Below the pieces are notes generated by a model that was given only the letters and a program-made list of their open reading frames with translations, was not told the DNA's origin and made no database searches. Positions 49,147-60,200 of a stretch of 64,000 bases of DNA are shown piece after piece. Within the stretch, counting starts at the first letter, position 1, and every line of letters starts with the position of its first letter. Made by a program: the position numbers and the translations under genes. Location: NCBI RefSeq assembly GCF_030052815.1, contig NC_079507.1, forward strand, positions 58,593,119 through 58,657,118, written 5' to 3'. This DNA comes from Hevea brasiliensis (taxonomy: Eukaryota; Streptophyta; Magnoliopsida; Malpighiales; Euphorbiaceae).

Positions 49147-50563
49147 TGTTGACCCCGTGTAGCTCAAAATGAGCATTGATTTTGATGATAACAAAACTCA
49201 AACAGAATCTATCTAACTTAACTTTAAAGTGATGTGTAGATTCTTTGTCTTATGCATAAAGAACCTTTCAAGTTGTATCTAAGGAGAAAGGATACTCAAA
49301 GGCATTTCAAGACAAATCCAAAATGAGAAAAGAATAAGACTATGGAAGCCAAGACTCAAAGAAAAGGTATGAAAGGTGTAGTATTAGAGATTGAGTCTTA
49401 GGTCTTTTGTGAAAAGAATGGATGAGAATTTAGTCAAATGGAGCTCAAAAATGAAATTTTATTTTCTGATTACTTTTTCTCATCATGACCTTGGACACTA
49501 CTATTGGAACATTTTTTTTAAGGTCTAAATCATTTTACATTGCAAGTTGAGACATGCAGCTGTTGACTTAGTTTGCTAACTGGTTTGCTAAAATTTTTAG
49601 TTTGCTAATGTGTTTGCTAAAAACATTAGTTTACTAACCAGTTTACTGACTGCTACCAATATTTCATTAGTTTGCTAATTGATCAGAGCTGCTCAACTTC
49701 GCACAAAAGGACAAAATAACGGCCATTTTGTCTTGGGCAGTGTGTATAACGTTCCAAAAGGGTTTCAAACGGTCTAAAATGATTTGGGACTATAAATACA
49801 CCTTCTTTACTTCATTTACACTTGATGAAAGCTTACATTTGAACTCCAACTTTGATTTTTCATTTATTGCTTTCATTCAAGAGCTTTAAAGTCTTTGAGC
49901 TACCATTGGCAAATCAACTCATCTCTTCTTTATAGTTTGATTTGTATTGAGTAAGAGTGAGTGTTGAAACATTAACTTGTATTTAAGAGAGGTTGTACAA
50001 GCACCTATTGAAGCTTGAGAGAGTAAGTGCTTGTGATAGCATTTGTGAAGGTTTCAAGCTACCTTGGTAAAAGCTTGGTGTTGAAAAGTTGTAAAGGGCT
50101 TTTGGTCTCTTGCCTTCAAAAGAGCAAATAGTGGAGAGAAGACTCAAAGAGGGTTCTTTGAGAGAGTGGATGTAGGCTAGTTAAGCCGAACCACTATAAA
50201 AATCATTGTGTTTGTTCTCTCTAACCTTGACCTCTTTACTTTTGTGCAATTTAAAATTTTCTTGTTATACATGATATTGAATGTTGGTTGAAAAGATTGA
50301 ATTGATAAACTTAAGAATATATTGAGTGACATGAGAAATTAGTTGTATATTGTATGATGCATGTTTTGTTAGATATTGCCATATACATTGATTGAGGCTT
50401 GAATTGCAATTTAGGAACTCATTGTTGAAACACATATCACTATCATTTTGTATAGAGAAGCATCTAGTTGAACAAAGCTATAATTTTTCATTAGGCTACA
50501 AGCAAGGGCCGAAAAATTATTAAAGTCCAATTCACCCCCCTCTTGGACTATTTTGGGACAACA
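49147..50563 (+). repeat. 3' LTR of copia element
   Basis: 1417 bp, TGTTGACC...GACAACA, complete. The first 600 bp match the truncated 5' LTR with only scattered substitutions. The segment 49740-50250 looks like the transcribed leader part (CTATAAATACACC near 49791 is a good TATA box). Confidence 0.92.
49791..49799 (+). promoter_or_regulatory. TATA box in copia 3' LTR
   Basis: CTATAAATA in the 3' LTR, about 640 bp from its start, well placed for the U3/R border. The same position is deleted in the 5' LTR, so this promoter can only read outward, into the LINE remainder. Confidence 0.55.
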
Positions 50564-50568
50564 TTTCA

Positions 50569-51540
50569 TGTCCAGTCGTTAGAAGCTTGATGGAGAAATA
50601 TAGAGATGTGAAGAAAGATCTACACATGGTTTTTATCGATTTGGCGAAGGCTAATGACAGTATTCCAAGAGATGTCTTATGGAGAGTGTTAAAACAAAAA
50701 AAGGTATCTATTAGGTACATACAAATGTTGAAAAGATATGTATGAATGAGCAACTACTATTGTGCGCACAGTGGGAACACAAGAGATTTTCCTATCTCAG
50801 TTGGATTACACCAAGGTTCAGCTGTAAGCCTTTACCTTTTTACATTAGTTTTAGATGAATTGATGAAACATATACAAGAGAATATCCTTTGTTGCATGAT
50901 GTTTGTGGATGATATAGTTTTGATAGATGAGACGCGAGAAGGAGTCAATAAAAAGCTAGAGCTTTGGAGAAGCACTCTATAGTCAAAGAGCTTTAAGTTA
51001 AGTAGAACGAAGACAGAATACATGCATTGCAAGTTCAGTGAAGGCCGAACTGGTGATAGGAAATGAGTTAGTTTAGATGGAGTAGTACTGTCCCAAAGTA
51101 ATCACTTTAAATATCTTAACTCAATTCTTCAAGTAGAAAGCCAGATGATTGAAGTGGAGACGTGTCATGAGAGTTTCATATGATCACAAGATTTTCAATA
51201 AGTTGAAAGGAAAATTTTACCGTACAGTCATACGACTGGCTATGTTATACGGTAGTGAGTGTTGGGCACTAAAGGAGTCGTATGTGTCTAAGATAAGAGT
51301 TGCGGAGATGAGAATATTAAGGTGAATGAGTGGCCATACTAAACTAGATAATATTTATAATGAGAGTATTAGAGAAAAGGTAGGAGTTGTACCAATTGAG
51401 GATAAGTTGAGAGAAGGGAGATTGAGGTGGTTTGGTTATGTGAAGCGTAAACATACGGATGCTTCAGTTAGACAAATAGAATACATTAGATTAGAGGATA
51501 GAAAGAAAATAAGGGGTAGACCTAAACTGACTTAGATTAG
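50569..51540 (+). pseudogene. LINE reverse transcriptase, C-terminal part
   Basis: Continues the RT frame directly after the TTTCA duplication. Seen: [46 protein letters not shown] (usual FADD, here FVDD) and the C-terminal MSGHTKLDN and GRLRWFGYVKRK. Stops near 50743, 50980 and 51063 among others. Replication enzyme in an active element, defunct here. Confidence 0.88.
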
Positions 51541-52603
51541 AGTATTACAACATGACCTAGAAGCATTACACATTTCTGAGGATTTAACCTAAAATTGTTT
51601 AGAGTGGAGAAAGATAATCCATATAGCCGATTCCAAATTTTTGGGATAAATGCTTAGTTGAGTTGAGTTGAGTTTTTTATGTTTAGCAACGGCTTTTTAA
51701 GATATCATTTAAAATATTATTTAGTATTTTAATCGTAATTAAAATATTATATCTCTTATTTATAATAGTATAATATTTATAATAATATTTAGAAGTTAAA
51801 ATAGTGATCCATAAAAAATTACCTCTTTTAGCTTTTAAAAGTTGAGAGAGCATTTTGATCAAAGTCAATAGAATGATATTACTATTTTTACATTTAACAA
51901 CTAATCTAATAATTATTTTTACTAAATATTTTTTTATTTTAAATCATTATATAAATAACTAATAATAAATAGTTAATATCTAACTGCTCGTAAAATAATT
52001 GACTATTATTAAAGTATTTAATAGTTATTAAAACAACTAATATTACTAAACAAAATCTAAAAAAAAACTTAAAAGACAGGTACCTCAAATATAAATCCAT
52101 TCTCATAAGAGAATTATTAAATTAAATATTTATATAAAATTAATTATAATATAAATAATAAATATATAAATTTAAATATAAATATTTAATTTAATAATTA
52201 TTAAATTTATATTCATATATAAAATAGAGTTCATAATATTCACATTTGAATTCATATACTACTTTTTTAATTATTATTTAGTTAATACTAATGTTTAAGG
52301 GGACGCAATTGTTTTTATGAAGTCATTAACAAAATAATTTTCTATTATTTTAATTTTCTATTATTTTAATTTTCTATTATGAAGTGTCAACTTTTTGGTC
52401 TGGGTACAAAATTTATTTCATAGACGATGCCGTTTCATTCGTGAAATTTGAGAATCCACCAAAGGAAAAACCGTGGAAAGAAAAGAACGGCTTTCAAGTG
52501 GGCCCAAACAGGAACTGGAATCACAAAACGTGTAACAATCACATGGCTTGACAGCTATACCGAGTTACGAACTGAGATCAGATGCCTTGAAAGGCTGGTA
52601 TCG

Positions 52604-52630
52604 GACGCCGTAGCGTATAGCTACGGCGTC
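52604..52630. other. Perfect hairpin, 11-bp arms
   Basis: GACGCCGTAGC, five-base loop GTATA, then the exact inverse GCTACGGCGTC. GC-rich arms in AT-rich surroundings. No T run follows, and it is not part of a recognised RNA gene. Confidence 0.9.
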
Positions 52631-53534
52631 GTGGGGGCGTGCCACATTCCGAGATTCTATTTTGCAGGCCCACCTGTAAACTATCATTTTTATGCATTTA
52701 AAATTTAGGATGTTTTCAAATAAAATAAAATAAAATAAAATAAAATTATAGCAGTTAAATAGTAATTACAATTAACATTCTGATGTTTAACTGTTTTAAA
52801 TTAAAATTAGACAGATTTAATTTAAAATTAGAAATATATTAAAATAGATTAAACTGAATTGATTAAAATTAATATTAAATTAGGCTGAATCGAAATTATA
52901 ATAAATTTCCTTTATTTATTTCATGCTCTTATCTTATTTTTCGTTTTATATTTTTTATTTAAAAATGTGTATGAATTATTTATTTATTTATTATTTTACA
53001 TTGGATTTAAATGAGCTATACTTGGGCTTGATTAACACACTGAATTATATCCAAATCAGCAATCATAGTTAAAAGTTTAAGAAATTGGAATAAAAATTGC
53101 ATCTAAAGAATTCAGTTTGATTTCAATATGAGCAAATTTAATTATTGATTTTTTTTTTAATTTTTTTATTCAAAAATTGATTTTAGTCAAAGATAATTTT
53201 ATTCAATTAAATTTTAATTAATTTCTTATAATTTCAAGTTGAAAAAGTTTGATTTGGATTAAAATTGACTTGGCTATACTTTCTAAATTTGATATTTTTA
53301 AATGAAAATTCCAAATTTTTGTTAGCAAAATAATCTATTTGATTGAGGGCAGAATGAACTTTATTGACTAAATAAGGCAGCAACTATTTATGCCTTTGTA
53401 CCGTTAACCCTTTTTTACTACTCCCATCCCATTTATAGTGCAGGAACAACGAAGGATGAGTCAAACTCATTACAATCACTAAGGCTCTGTTTGTCTTGCT
53501 TTCAAAATAGAAATTAAAAAAAAAAAAAAAAAAT

Positions 53535-54080
53535 CCAAGAATGACAATGGGTGAGTCAGAGGTAAGATCGCTCCCGTCCTTGTACTATAGAAATTTGAAG
53601 TTGAGGACAAAGATCGGGAACGATGATAGGTAGAGTATCATAAAAATTATCTTATTTAAATTTAACTTTGATTAATATTTTTAAAATTTAAATTTATTTT
53701 AAATTTAATTATAATTATTTAAAAAATATATGAATTCACTTAATTTTATATTTTTTAATTAAAAATTTACATAAAAATTTTTTTATTAATAATTTATATT
53801 CTAAAAGTTAAATAATTTTATAAAATATTTTAATTTAATTTTATGTAAAATAAAATATATAAATATTATTATAAAAAATATATATTTTATATTTAATTAA
53901 ATATTTATATAAATAAGTTTGAATTATGGATATCCAATATGAAAAATTTAAACTCGACGGGAATCCGTCTTGGGTATTGAAGTTCAAATTCGAATCCATT
54001 TCAAATCTCATTATATATTATCCAGACTTGTCCTGTTAGGGTTCGCATGATTGGATATCTGTAAAAATTCGACTTATTTT
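53535..54080 (+). repeat. Dispersed AT-rich repeat, copy 1
   Basis: Shares an ordered series of blocks with 62690-63130, including a long matching AT-rich core (about 53725-53935 against 62850-63055) and similar flanking phrases such as ATTCGAATCC and a GTAAAAA...CTTA ending. Same orientation. No coding sequence or clear terminal repeats. Confidence 0.6.
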
Positions 54081-55253
54081 CATCGTTAGTAAAGACTTCA
54101 TTGTTGAAAAACGGGTTGGACAGGTTTCTCTATAGAGATTTTTTATTTAATTTATTATTACATAATATAAATTTACTTATTAAAAAATAAAATATAAATT
54201 TTAATCATAATTTTAATAATATATTTATATTTTTTTTTAAATATAATATTTAAATACATAAAAATAAATTTACTTTAAATAAAAATAATAATTTATTACT
54301 GTGCAAAAATAGACTACAGAAGAATAATAATAATAATAATAATAACAATAATAATTTTCATTATGAGAAATTTTTAGTTAGAGTCAATTTATTGTAGACT
54401 CAAAATATATCACGTCAAAATAAGGTTTTCCCTTCTATTACAACGGATTGAATTCTCCCTTCTTTTAGACACAGCAACAACATTAGATGATTAATGAAAT
54501 CATTTTTGTTGTGGAACGATTCCACAAGCAACAATTTCCAAATTACATCATTTGTTTCGAGCTACCTCCAGTAGTAGTCATCCGCCAGAGGCTCGAGCCT
54601 CCCTTCTCACCTAGCTAGTTAGCTGCTCTCTAGACCTCATCCTAGCTTCTTCATCTTAGACTAAACCTACACTCGGTTTCCTCAAACGCAACATAAATGC
54701 ATCTCTTTGCCTGGATAGAGGCATGATCAGAGCGATAATGGTCAATTGATCAAAGCTTGTTTGGTAGAGCTTTTGGACCCTCTGGATTAGATTGCTGAAG
54801 CTCTCTCCTTCAGAGAAGCACTCAGCTGGACAAAGAACCATGGCTTGAGATCGCAGTGAATCTCTAGTAACCGAGTAATACAAGGGAATGAACTAATTTC
54901 AGCTCTCAAAATAAATTAATTTAAATTAAATGAACTGGCCGTGGTATTTGTAACATATAGAGGCCGCCCTCCTTGTTCGTGCCTTCTTTCTTTCCCTTCG
55001 TATATGACCTGAAATTTAAATAAAAATGATATTATTTTTTTTAATAAACTTAAAAAATTTCCATCTTATCTGTTTGAGCTGTAGTTGTTGTTGTTAGCCT
55101 ATAATTCATTGGAGCTTGCGCCCATCACGAGCCATTCTTTTTTTTTTTTTTTAAATGGTTATTTATTGTTAAATTGAATTTTAATTGATTTACCTTTTTC
55201 GTGGTACGAAGTTCTAGTACTAGTGAAAAACCAAGCAAAACACCCAATCCCCA

Positions 55254-55310
55254 ATGTCCAGATTCCTCATTCACCCTCACCCATTCGCAGCAGCTCTCTT
55301 TGGTTTTTGA
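55254..55310 (+). promoter_or_regulatory. Upstream ORF in the DELLA leader (18 codons)
   Basis: ATG at 55254 opens a short frame that ends with TGA at 55308-55310, 83 bp before the DELLA start codon and in a different frame. If the transcript starts upstream of 55254 it could lower translation of the main ORF. The transcript start is not known. Confidence 0.45.
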
Positions 55311-55392
55311 GCACAGCCACTCACCACTCGCAATCTCAGAAACCCATATCCTAAAACCAAGAGCAGACATCCAAAAAACAAACGAATCAATC

Positions 55393-57297
55393 ATGAAAAG
55401 GGAACACCCAAATCTCCATCCTCGGTTAGACCCAGCTTCTGCTGGCAGCTCTTCTTCTGGCTATTCTACCATGCCATCTGTTAATACCAATACTAATGAT
55501 GACACTTCTTGCAAAGCCAAGATGTGGGAAGACGATGCTCAAGCTGATGGTGGGATGGATGAGCTTTTGGCTGTTTTGGGTTACAAGGTAAGGTCATCTG
55601 ACATGGTTGAGGTCGCCCAGAAGCTTGAACAGCTACAAGAAGTTATGGGTCATGTACAAGAAGATGGTATTTCTCATCTTGCTTGTGAAACTGTCCATTA
55701 TAATCCCTCCGATCTATCCACTTGGCTAGAAAGTATGCTCTCAGAGCTCAACCCAAATCCCAATTTTGATTCTGTTGTTATGCCTGCACAGCCTTCTATA
55801 GATGATTCATTTTTCACTCATCCTGAATCTTCCACCATCACCTCTATTGATTTCGCCGACCATACCCATCAACGTCACCAAGAGCAGCGGAAAACAAACA
55901 AGCACAGTCGAGATGTGGTGTTTGAAGACTCTTCATCTTCTGATTACGATCTCAAAGCTATTCCTGGTAAGTCCGTATTTGCCCAACCTCATCAAATTGA
56001 TTCCTCCTCTTCGTCGTCTCGAGATCCCAAGCGTTTGAAATCCGCAACCACAGACCACCTATACCCAGCAGCAGCAGCAGCATCGTCGTCATCTACTATT
56101 GGTGCTGGTGCTGCTGGTTCCTTTGGTGTTTCAACTGAGTCAACTCGTCCTGTAGTCCTGGTTGACTCACAAGAGAACGGAATCCGACTAGTTCATCTCC
56201 TAATGGCCTGTGCCGAAGCCGTCCAAGAAAATAATCTAACTGTCGCGGAAGCCCTCGTCAAGCAAATCGGTTTCCTGGCCATCTCTCAAGCCGGAGCTAT
56301 GCGTAAAGTCGCCACCTACTTCGCCGAGGCCTTAGCTCGCAGAATTTACAGACTCTATCCTCAAAGTCCCATGGACCATTCTCTCTCGGATATTCTACAG
56401 ATGCACTTTTACGAAACCTGTCCTTATCTCAAATTCGCTCACTTCACAGCAAATCAAGCAATTCTTGAGGCCTTTGAAGGGAAAAAACGAGTGCACGTTA
56501 TCGACTTTTCCATGAATCAAGGGATGCAGTGGCCTGCCTTGTTGCAAGCTCTCGCGCTCAGACCTGGTGGTCCGCCGGCTTTTCGCTTAACGGGGATTGG
56601 ACCGCCGTCTCATGATAACTCTGATCATCTTCAAGAAGTGGGCTGGAAATTAGCTCAGTTGGCAGAGACTATTCATGTTGAGTTTGAGTATCGGGGATTT
56701 GTAGCTAATAGCCTAGCTGATCTCGACGCTTCTATGCTTGAACTCAGACCCAGTGAGTTTGAGTCCGTCGCCGTTAACTCTGTTTTCGAGTTGCATAAAC
56801 TGTTAGCGAGGCCAGGCGCCATTGAAAAGGTCCTTTCGGTGGTGAAACAGATGAAACCGGAGATTGTTACCATTGTTGAGCAAGAAGCGAACCATAATGA
56901 TTCGGTTTTCTTGGACCGCTTCACTGAATCATTGCATTACTACTCGACTCTGTTTGACTCGTTGGAGGGATCGGTGAGTACCCAAGATAAGGTGATGTCA
57001 GAGGTATATTTAGGGAAGCAGATTTGCAATATTGTGGCATGTGAAGGACCGGACCGAATCGAAAGACACGAGACTCTGACTCAGTGGCGAACTCGTCTGG
57101 GGTCCTCCGGATTTGTTCCCGTTCATCTCGGGTCAAACGCCTTCAAACAAGCAAGCATGTTACTAGCCCTATTTGCTGGTGGAGATGGGTATAGAGTGGA
57201 AGAGAACAACGGGTGTTTGATGCTGGGATGGCATACTAGGCCGCTGATTGCAACCTCAGCCTGGAGGCTGGCCAACAAACAAGTAGTAGCTCACTGA
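55393..57297 (+). CDS. DELLA protein (GAI/RGA-type GRAS repressor of gibberellin signalling)
   Basis: Intronless, 634 codons plus TGA. The start [10 protein letters not shown] is typical; upstream codons are open but have no in-frame ATG. The DELLA domain is intact: [17 protein letters not shown] and [13 protein letters not shown] (about residues 53-85), then [17 protein letters not shown] (about 99-115). A Ser-rich linker with poly-Ser and poly-Ala (to about 245) follows. GRAS domain: first leucine-rich region ([17 protein letters not shown]), [17 protein letters not shown], the PFYRE region, [15 protein letters not shown] and the terminal SAWRL. Family role: nuclear growth repressor; gibberellin-bound GID1 binds the DELLA/TVHYNP motifs and SCF-SLY1/GID2 triggers degradation. 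All motifs for regulated degradation look complete, so it should be functional. Confidence 0.97.
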   Translation: MKREHPNLHPRLDPASAGSSSSGYSTMPSVNTNTNDDTSCKAKMWEDDAQADGGMDELLAVLGYKVRSSDMVEVAQKLEQLQEVMGHVQEDGISHLACETVHYNPSDLSTWLESMLSELNPNPNFDSVVMPAQPSIDDSFFTHPESSTITSIDFADHTHQRHQEQRKTNKHSRDVVFEDSSSSDYDLKAIPGKSVFAQPHQIDSSSSSSRDPKRLKSATTDHLYPAAAAASSSSTIGAGAAGSFGVSTESTRPVVLVDSQENGIRLVHLLMACAEAVQENNLTVAEALVKQIGFLAISQAGAMRKVATYFAEALARRIYRLYPQSPMDHSLSDILQMHFYETCPYLKFAHFTANQAILEAFEGKKRVHVIDFSMNQGMQWPALLQALALRPGGPPAFRLTGIGPPSHDNSDHLQEVGWKLAQLAETIHVEFEYRGFVANSLADLDASMLELRPSEFESVAVNSVFELHKLLARPGAIEKVLSVVKQMKPEIVTIVEQEANHNDSVFLDRFTESLHYYSTLFDSLEGSVSTQDKVMSEVYLGKQICNIVACEGPDRIERHETLTQWRTRLGSSGFVPVHLGSNAFKQASMLLALFAGGDGYRVEENNGCLMLGWHTRPLIATSAWRLANKQVVAH

Positions 57298-60200
57298 GTC
57301 ATAACTCAAAACTCGTTCTCAACTCAGGCAAGATTGAGATGATGACCAATTCAAGTTCACCAAACCCTAGTGAGAGAGTGTGGTAATGTGAATTGCTGAG
57401 CTGGTAATGGGTAAAAAAAAAAAACTGAGACCCACCACTCATCGTGTGTCTCCACAGTGTCTTCACATTTGTTTTTCTCTCTCGCTCGTACCCTTTTCAT
57501 TTTCACTTGCCTTTTTGTTTAGTGTTTTTTTTTTTTTTGGTGAAATCTGTTTGGTATTTTTCAGGGCTGTGTATTTTTATATGAATATATTTGGTGGTAA
57601 TAACTAATAAAGGATGGAACTTGAAATCCTTTTGAGCAAAGCATAGCTATTCTGTGGAGTAAAAACAAGTTCATTGGGCAAGAACTTGAAATCCTTGTAA
57701 TCTGCATACACTTGGGTAAAGATTCTCTTCTTCTGCAGGCAACTTTGTTGTATGGGCAGAAGAGAGAGGCATAGAAGAATGTGCTTTCGCTTCCGAAGAA
57801 CTCTAGTTAGGATATGACACATGAGTAAAAGGGTAAATGATGGGTGGCTTTAATTCAAAGCTGGAAACCCTATGACTACTAGCAATGTTTCTTCTACTAA
57901 AATTCCAGAATAACTACAACAGATTCCTCTTTTATGTCAGCAAAGCCTAATCATAATAATCAATATGTTAAAAAAAAAAAAATTCTCTCTTCAATCCCAT
58001 TGCTAAAGTCCCGCCCATTTTGTGATTCTGTGATGTCTTCTCCCTTGTCATTCAAAGTGTCCACTTTTGTTATCACACTTGTCCACCTCGATTACAGCTT
58101 GCTAACATCCATCCATCGTCAAAAGAATGATCTTTCACTGGCCTGTGAATTCATATAATTTTATTGCAAGATTGCTTTAAGACCGATCGATTGAACGTAT
58201 TTAATATTCAATTCAGTCATGCTGTCTTGGGTATAGCTCAAGGCTCAACCTCCTCCCTGTTTCAATTCCATTTAATAGAACTCTTGCTTATAAAAATAAA
58301 AAATTAAGTATATCCCTCGAATGTTGGACTGTCAACATCTAAAACAGTCCTGGCCACCAATTTGGTGGATTTCCACATCAAGAAGACTGGCTTTTTATGC
58401 GATTCTTAGCCAGTAAATGTCAAGAACTTTCCCTTTGAAACAGATAAATGGAAAGTTAATGGAAAGCTGAAGCCATTAATTGAAATTAAATGGAATAGGA
58501 CTAATCATCCATTCTGTTCTTCTCTACAATATTTAATGTGCTCAATGGTGTACCCATTTGACAAGATAAAATAAGGGTTATGGGTTCTATATCATGAGGT
58601 ACCAGAGAGAAAGAGGTGCCATATCCTCCTGTCCCATTAGTTGGGAAAATATAAAAACAAAGTAAATCACAACAAAAGAGATTTCTCAGGATTTGTCAAC
58701 ACAGAAGGAAGCATTTTTTTAGTGAACAGAAGCCAGTAGATGATCACTAAATAAACGAAAGGAATAACCATACCACATGCCATACCCATATTAGCCTGTA
58801 TGAATATTGGACCCATCTTTGTATCTAATATAATATTATTTGTACACAACTAACAATAATGAGGAATTATATATATGTACAACAAGGCCATGAAAATTTG
58901 TTTAAAAGCCAAGTTGCGTTTTGGACCTGAAAAATTCTTATTACTAGACCTAGCTTGCCCCAACTTCACTAATCTTTGGAGATCACATCACATCCCATTT
59001 CAAAAGCTTATGTATATATGCCTCTATTGCTTTAACTTTTTGCCAAATTTCACGTCTAAGAAAGGGTTTTTAAAAAAGAAAGAAGAAGATTGAAAAGTAG
59101 AGAAAAATAAAGAAAAGGAAATTAAAGAAGGATTGATTTTCTTAACAAACACACTAAAATGAGTGGAAAGTGACCCTTAAATATATTGTTTATTGGGTTA
59201 AAGAAAATAAAGCCAAGTCAAAGTGAAATTGTTGATTATATATAATTATTATCCATGAGAAGCTACACCAATACGCAGCACACCCAAAAATATGTGAAAA
59301 TGAAGGTGGAAGAAAGAAGGAAAGAGGTGATTGGTGATGGGTGTGTGTGTTTTCAAACATTCCTGTGGAATTTTGTGGAGGTGGGTCAATTGTTAAAATG
59401 GTCAGAATCAGTTCACACTCGTGTGTTTGATACAGTTTTGCTGTTGGGCTGCTCTGGACTGTGACCCTCATAACTACTAATTAATAGTAAATAGTGTGTA
59501 CCTTTATGCTTTGACTATTATCATTATGTCCATCCATACATATGTGTAACACCAGTTTTCACGATTTCTTCCTTCAAATTAGAGAAAATTTATCCAAAAT
59601 CTTTAGTCTCAATCACAACATGTAGCTTTCCAAGCTGCAAATTGTTGTCTGCTACGTTTTTCTCACTCTAATTTTGGACTTTTGAACGCTAAATACGATT
59701 GGATATTTATGCATAATATGACTTTTCTAAAATTCTTTTAATATATTATATTTATAATCATGATTATATATGTATTAATGAGAATATATATCTATATATG
59801 ATTAGTAGGTATACAAGAAAAACATATACACATGTGCATATGCGATATAATAATTTTTAAGTCATGTTTATGCATGAAATCAATATGGATTGTTTGATTT
59901 TTGAAAAAAAAAAAAGACAATATATTGAAGATAAAGCCAAAAATACATGAATTAAAAGTATGGATTTCATAATTTTAAGGCTTTTGTGGGTGATTTTGAA
60001 CCAACTTCGCTTAGAAAAAAAAAAAAAAAGAGTATTATTTTCCTTTTGAAAGCAAATTAAAATTTTTTTTTTTTCATTCAATTAACTTTGTTTGAGATTC
60101 GTAACTTAAAAGTTTATCTCTAATGACAATTTTAAAAGCACCTGATCATCCAGACCTCAACACACTGTGGCCATGCAACTAGGATGCGTACTTCCCCAGC

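Larger units (their letters stand above)
45113..50563 (+). mobile_element. Ty1/copia element, Sirevirus-like, internally deleted
   Basis: 5451 bp, starts TGTTGACCCC, ends GGGACAACA, flanked by a perfect TTTCA duplication (45108-45112 and 50564-50568), inserted in the LINE reverse transcriptase. Order: 600 bp of 5' LTR, C-terminal RNase H of pol, spacer, a long extra ORF, non-coding DNA with three AGGGGGAG motifs, and the complete 3' LTR. Everything from inside the 5' LTR to RNase H (primer site, gag, protease, integrase, RT) is missing. An extra ORF after pol plus repeated AGGGGGAG motifs mark the Sirevirus lineage. It cannot be transcribed normally from its 5' LTR. Confidence 0.92.
42980..51676 (+). 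mobile_element. Full-length RTE-type LINE, split by a copia element
   Basis: Flanked by a perfect 16-bp target duplication TTATGTTTAGCAACGG (42964-42979 and 51677-51692). Without the copia insert and its duplicated TTTCA the element is about 3.24 kb, normal for RTE. It has an N-terminal endonuclease region, then reverse transcriptase, and ends in TTGAGTTGAG repeats instead of poly-A, as RTE elements do. The coding sequence has many stops and is not autonomous. The related truncated copy at 40351 and the scrap at 5605 belong to the same family. Confidence 0.93.
51693..55392. other. Intergenic between LINE and DELLA gene; repeats, no supported gene
   Basis: AT-rich up to 52440. The segment 52440-52690 is more balanced and contains a perfect hairpin at 52604-52630. 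An (AAAAT)n run lies at about 52717-52745 and a dispersed repeat at 53535-54080. A 61-75 residue minus-strand ORF (54656-54883) resembles no family I know. A poly-T run at 55140-55152 lies just upstream of the DELLA leader. Confidence 0.4.

Noticed and set aside
52448..52708. 86-codon plus-strand ORF
   Set aside because: No family resemblance; it spans the hairpin at 52604-52630 and has no splice or promoter context.
55201..55392. N-terminal extension of DELLA from 55201
   Set aside because: The first codon is GTG, not ATG, and family members start at MKREH; the extension was not used for the CDS.
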